A stretch of 64,000 bases of DNA from Ferruginibacter sp. (GTDB lineage: Bacteria > Bacteroidota > Bacteroidia > Chitinophagales > Chitinophagaceae), in assembly GCA_028288705.1 (NCBI GenBank), contig JAQBNH010000007.1, forward strand, positions 620,001 through 684,000, written 5' to 3'. How positions within the stretch are numbered: position 1 is the first letter of the stretch; each line of letters opens with the position of its first letter. The notes beneath the pieces are model-generated. The model ran no database searches. It worked only from the letters and a program-made list of their open reading frames with translations, and had not been told where the DNA came from. Below are positions 61,178-64,000 of this stretch, piece by piece. Made by a program: the position numbers and the translations under genes.

Positions 61178-61743
61178 ATAAGGTGCCGCAGCTCATCATC
61201 ATCGGCGGATCTTCCGGTAGCCTGGAAGCAACATTTGCCATTCTTTCGGTATTGAAACCTTCTTTCGAATTACCGATCGTACTGATCCTTCATCGCAATA
61301 ATGTGGCAGACAATGGGCTGGTCAATTTGCTGTCTATGAAAACGCATCTGCAGGTAAAAGAAGCGGATGAAAAAGACCAGATTGAACCGGGTTGGTTATA
61401 CATTGCTCCGCCGGATTATCATTTATTGTTGGAAACTGATGGCAGCATTTCTTTAGATGCTTCTGAAAAAGTTCACTACAGCCGGCCAAGTATTGACGTG
61501 AGTTTTGAAACTGCGGCAGTAGCCTACGGAAAAGATTTGTATGCGATCTTATTATCTGGTGCAAATGCAGACGGAGCACAAGGCCTGGCGAGGATCAAAG
61601 AAAATGGCGGTACGGTTATCGTCCAGGATCCGAAAGAAGCTTTTGTGCCCTACATGCCGGAGAAAGCAATGGAATTGATTACAGTCGATTATGTGCTGGA
61701 CGCGGCCAATATCGCCGCATTGCTGAATGAATTAACAAGTTGA
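61159..61743 (+). CDS. cheB: CheB methylesterase domain protein (no receiver)
   Basis: This 194-residue protein consists only of the CheB methylesterase domain. The catalytic Ser lies in IIGGSSGSLEA, the His in VLILHRNNVAD, and the Asp in LLSGANADGAQGL. The receiver domain of classical CheB is absent, so it is not directly phosphorylated. The adjacent single receivers may control it. Its start overlaps the cheR 3' end by 19 bases, so translation is coupled. It could remove methyl groups added by CheR to the same non-receptor targets. Confidence 0.93.
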   Translation: MAQNDLNKVPQLIIIGGSSGSLEATFAILSVLKPSFELPIVLILHRNNVADNGLVNLLSMKTHLQVKEADEKDQIEPGWLYIAPPDYHLLLETDGSISLDASEKVHYSRPSIDVSFETAAVAYGKDLYAILLSGANADGAQGLARIKENGGTVIVQDPKEAFVPYMPEKAMELITVDYVLDAANIAALLNELTS

Positions 61744-62115
61744 TCAGGCACGTGATTTTTGTAATGCCTGCACTACGATCTTTTGCAATGCTGCCATATC
61801 AAAAGGCTTTTTTAAAACAAAATCTGCGCCTGCTTCTTTAGCCAGTTCTTCAACATGGCTGTTGGCGCTAAAAAATATGACAGGAGTAGTTACAAATTTT
61901 TCCTGCTCTTTTATCAGCTGAATCGCCTTCACACCACCGATGTCCGGCAACCAATTGTCCATCATGATCACTTCGGGCTTGTATGTTTCGATATCTTCCA
62001 GTAACGTACGGCAATTATCCCTCACATCAACCTCATGTCCCTGGATACGCAGGATCGCGGAACAAACTTCCAGGATATCTGCATCGTCATCGTAAATCAA
62101 AACTTTACCCTTCAT
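61744..62115 (-). CDS. Single-domain response regulator
   Basis: The ATG at 62115 (123 residues) is preferred over the 62184 start of the ORF track. It is a receiver with acidic VLIYDDDAD, phospho-acceptor Asp53 in VIMMDNWLP, Ser at the switch position (VIFFSANS) and Lys in FVLKKPFD. It is in reverse orientation to the cheRB genes, and the stop codons are adjacent (61743/61744). It may be a further phosphate acceptor for the nearby hybrid kinases. Confidence 0.9.
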   Translation of the reverse strand: MKGKVLIYDDDADILEVCSAILRIQGHEVDVRDNCRTLLEDIETYKPEVIMMDNWLPDIGGVKAIQLIKEQEKFVTTPVIFFSANSHVEELAKEAGADFVLKKPFDMAALQKIVVQALQKSRA

Positions 62116-62338
62116 AATTAATTTATCAGCGTGCAATTTAATGAAATATGTGTAACACCTCATCTTCGAGCCGGGGCTTAACAACGTTTTACCTAAAACA
62201 TTTTATACGTAATCTGTATTAAAAACTCTTCTGCTACAGGGTTGGGCGTAATGGATTAACCTAGATGAAACCCGTCAGGGGAAAGGATTGTAAGATTTTG
62301 CGCCGGTTTTTGCCATGCGATAATCAAGATAAACTTAG

Positions 62339-62370
62339 TTTGTATAAAGTCTACAAGGCTGGTAGATTTG
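62339..62370 (+). promoter_or_regulatory. Promoter of the small secreted protein gene; rest of the 62116-62484 gap
   Basis: TTTG (62339-62342) and TAGATTTG (62363-62370) are separated by 20 bases, a full match to the Bacteroidota consensus. Transcription would start near 62377, leaving a roughly 108-base leader before the ATG at 62485. I see no gene or clear stable structure in the remainder of this 369-base gap. Confidence 0.7.
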
Positions 62371-62484
62371 TGTAATCAATTATTCATCGCCCGTATCCGG
62401 GTAATTTTCCTTCGCTTGTTTCATAGAAAATTTTGCCGCATGCGCTCCCGTATGTGGACTGTTAACCACTAAATATTACAAATT

Positions 62485-62895
62485 ATGAAAACAACCACCA
62501 TCAACCGTAAGAACCTTTTTGTAGCAGCAGCAACTTTCTTAACCGTTTTAATGTCTGCAGGACAAGTGAATGCGATCGGCCAAAACCCGGTATCGGCGCC
62601 TGTTGCCGTAAAATATCTTGGAACGATAGACGCACAACCGGTGTTTCTTTTAAATGTAGATAATACAGCAGCGGAAGAACTAACGATCACTTTTAAAAAT
62701 AAAGAAGGAGAAGTATTGTACAGCCAGAAAGTCACGGATAAAAAATTCAGCAAAAGATTCCAGTTTGCTGCCGCCGACACGGAAGAGATCAATTTAAAAT
62801 TATTGGTCTATTCCAATAACACGAAACAAACACAAGTATACGAGATCAATAAAACCACACGTGTTGTGGATGATGTTGTGATCAATCAACTGTAA
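62485..62895 (+). CDS. Small secreted protein of unknown function
   Basis: This 136-residue protein has a signal peptide (about 1-30, NLFVAAATFLTVLMSAGQVNA), followed by a small beta-sandwich-like domain: VKYLGTIDAQPVFLLNVDN, then ITFKNKEGEVLYSQKVTDKKF and LLVYSNNTKQTQVYEINK. The pattern is common in secreted Bacteroidota proteins of unknown role. No catalytic residues stand out. It has its own promoter and appears monocistronic. Confidence 0.8.
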   Translation: MKTTTINRKNLFVAAATFLTVLMSAGQVNAIGQNPVSAPVAVKYLGTIDAQPVFLLNVDNTAAEELTITFKNKEGEVLYSQKVTDKKFSKRFQFAAADTEEINLKLLVYSNNTKQTQVYEINKTTRVVDDVVINQL

Positions 62896-62925
62896 CATAC
62901 TGAAACCCCTGGTGCAGGCTTTGCG

Positions 62926-63336
62926 TTAAAGTACGGCCTGTACCTCTTTTGAAGGTTCAATCAGGTCAAACAGGTTTCCGTAGAGATCAGCAAATACCAG
63001 TACACTGCCAAAGTTTTCCTGCGAAGGCTCCCGTACAATGCGCACTTTATTCAGCACCAGTTGCTCATGATCCCTGCGCAGATCATCTGTATATAAAAAA
63101 AGAAAAACACGGCCGCCAGTCTGGTTTCCTACGCGCGACGACTGTTCTGCATTTGAAGCGCGCGCCAATAGAAGCTTACAGCCGTTGCTACCTGCCGGTG
63201 TCAATACAACCCAGCGCTTGTCTTCCGACATTTTCGTGTCTTCCAGCACCCGGAAGTTAAGTTGCTGCGTATAAAATGCAATGGCCTCATCGTAGTCATG
63301 AACGAGCAGGGCGATTTGAGCGAGTTCTTGTTTCAT
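62926..63336 (-). CDS. VOC (glyoxalase/bleomycin resistance) family protein
   Basis: This 136-residue protein has the paired beta-alpha-beta-beta-beta modules of the VOC fold, with the start LAQIALLVHDYDEAIAFYTQQLNFRVLEDT and an end VFADLYGNLFDLIEPS, where the family places its metal ligands. The likely ligand set is incomplete in view of the Gln in the first strand where His is common, so enzyme activity is uncertain. It lies downstream of dnaN across a terminator. Confidence 0.9.
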   Translation of the reverse strand: MKQELAQIALLVHDYDEAIAFYTQQLNFRVLEDTKMSEDKRWVVLTPAGSNGCKLLLARASNAEQSSRVGNQTGGRVFLFLYTDDLRRDHEQLVLNKVRIVREPSQENFGSVLVFADLYGNLFDLIEPSKEVQAVL

Positions 63337-63348
63337 TAGCGAAAGGGC

Positions 63349-63377
63349 AAAAAAAATCTCCCCGTTAAAGAGGAGAT
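63349..63377 (-). terminator. Intrinsic terminator of dnaN
   Basis: On the minus strand ATCTCCTC and GGGGAGAT form an 8-bp stem (one G-U) with loop TTTAAC, followed by a run of seven or more Ts. It begins 16 bases after the dnaN stop and precedes the VOC gene. Confidence 0.9.
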
Positions 63378-63392
63378 GAAATATTGTTGGAA

Positions 63393-64000
63393 TTAGTTGT
63401 TCAGCATTAATGGCATTACCAGCATAAGCAGTTCTTCATTGGGTTCCTGCTCTGTTGGTTTGATGATACCCGCTTTCGTTGGCGTGCTCAGTTCCATATT
63501 GATGTCTTCTGTGTCGGCACCGTTCAGCATTTCAATGAGGAACTTTGCATTAAAAGCGATCTGCAGATCTTCACCATCATACTGGCAGGCCATGCGTTCA
63601 TTACCTTCAAAACTGAAATCAACATCCTGCGACGCCAGTTGCAATTCGCTTCCACTAATGCTCAACGCAACCTGGTTGGTGCTCTTGTTACTGAATACAC
63701 TCACACGACGCAATGCATTTTGAAAGTCGTTACGGTTCACCGTCATCTTATAGGGATTGTCAACCGGGATCACCACTTTATAATCCGGGAAACGCGCATC
63801 GATCAGGCGACAAACCAATTCAGTTCCGCCATGCTTTACAAAAAGGTGATTGCTGTTATAAGAAATTTCCAGCTCGTCTTCATTATCCGGCAAAGCGCTC
63901 TTCAGCAGGTTCAACGGTTTTTTCGGAACGATGAAGGAATCTTTTTGCGGACAGGAAACATCGGTACGGGTGAATTTTACCAGGCGATGCGCATCTGTTG
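63393..64000 (-). CDS. dnaN: DNA polymerase III beta subunit (sliding clamp), 5' truncated by window edge
   Basis: The frame is open to base 64000, so the track's TTG at 63914 is only an internal codon. The extra upstream translation reads TDAHRLVKFTRTDV, then SFIVPKKPLNLLK, a strong match to the conserved middle of DnaN. The visible part is the end of domain 2 and the third domain, ending in MLVMPLMLNN, the usual C-terminal signature. The clamp encircles DNA and holds polymerase. A terminator follows. Confidence 0.97.
   Translation of the reverse strand, partial: TDAHRLVKFTRTDVSCPQKDSFIVPKKPLNLLKSALPDNEDELEISYNSNHLFVKHGGTELVCRLIDARFPDYKVVIPVDNPYKMTVNRNDFQNALRRVSVFSNKSTNQVALSISGSELQLASQDVDFSFEGNERMACQYDGEDLQIAFNAKFLIEMLNGADTEDINMELSTPTKAGIIKPTEQEPNEELLMLVMPLMLNN

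Overview
The window looks like a chromosomal piece of a Bacteroidota bacterium, most likely Chitinophagaceae or a close relative. The reasons are a type IX secretion (T9SS) sorting domain, promoters of the TTG-N17-23-TAnnTTTG type, weak Shine-Dalgarno sequences, alternative complex III, and many families typical of the phylum (DUF3078, DUF5522, DUF3341, CHASE3 kinases, CheR/CheB without chemoreceptors). No insertion sequence, prophage, CRISPR array or rRNA was seen. Both edges cut genes: a DUF892 gene on the left and dnaN on the right.

Layout. 1-10 kb: stress and envelope genes (DUF892 ferritin-like protein, PNPOx-like protein, FAD oxidoreductase, iron-permease-like protein, a 56-residue lipoprotein missed by the ORF track), a CHASE3 kinase, then a minus-strand group (AI-2E-type permease, a sigma-region-2-only protein, a four-helix protein, a receiver), a YihY/BrkB membrane protein and an NtrC-type regulator. 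10-22.6 kb: metabolism and housekeeping (M16 peptidase pair, fused alpha/beta E1 dehydrogenase, CPA1 antiporter, penicillin-acylase-type hydrolase, MsrB, and PurN fused to a membrane domain). 22.8-39.3 kb: a respiratory island with actABCDEF, cytochrome oxidase subunits II, I, III, III-like and IV, heme O synthase, SCO and DUF420 (CtaM-like). A promoter lies before actA and an intrinsic terminator after subunit IV, so much of it could be one roughly 15-kb unit. Menaquinol electrons would pass through ACIII to an aa3-type oxidase. 39-46 kb: OB-fold/S1-like protein, alkyltransferase-like protein, DUF5522, TrmB, two secreted proteins (one with a T9SS tail) and DUF3078.

46.3-54.7 kb: a PAS protein, a tRNA-like RNA gene on the minus strand with its own promoter and terminator, a divergent Lrp/AsnC regulator, an orphan OppC-type permease, malate:quinone oxidoreductase, Aat, a glycosyltransferase, and a MarR regulator with its operator upstream of an acyl-CoA dehydrogenase. 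54.9-62.1 kb: a signalling island (receiver-PAS-kinase, a 1203-residue hybrid kinase with three receivers, single receivers, CheR, CheB) without chemoreceptors or CheA/CheW. 62.5-64 kb: small secreted protein, VOC protein and dnaN.

The most unusual object is the RNA at about 47103-47273. It has a canonical tRNA core (7-bp acceptor stem, D-arm, anticodon arm, T-arm and conserved tertiary bases) but a variable region of about 100 nt and an odd anticodon loop. Other points of note are the PurN fusion, an EF-hand-like loop inside a DUF420 oxidase-assembly protein, a sigma-factor fragment with region 2 only, and an extra heme domain on ActA.
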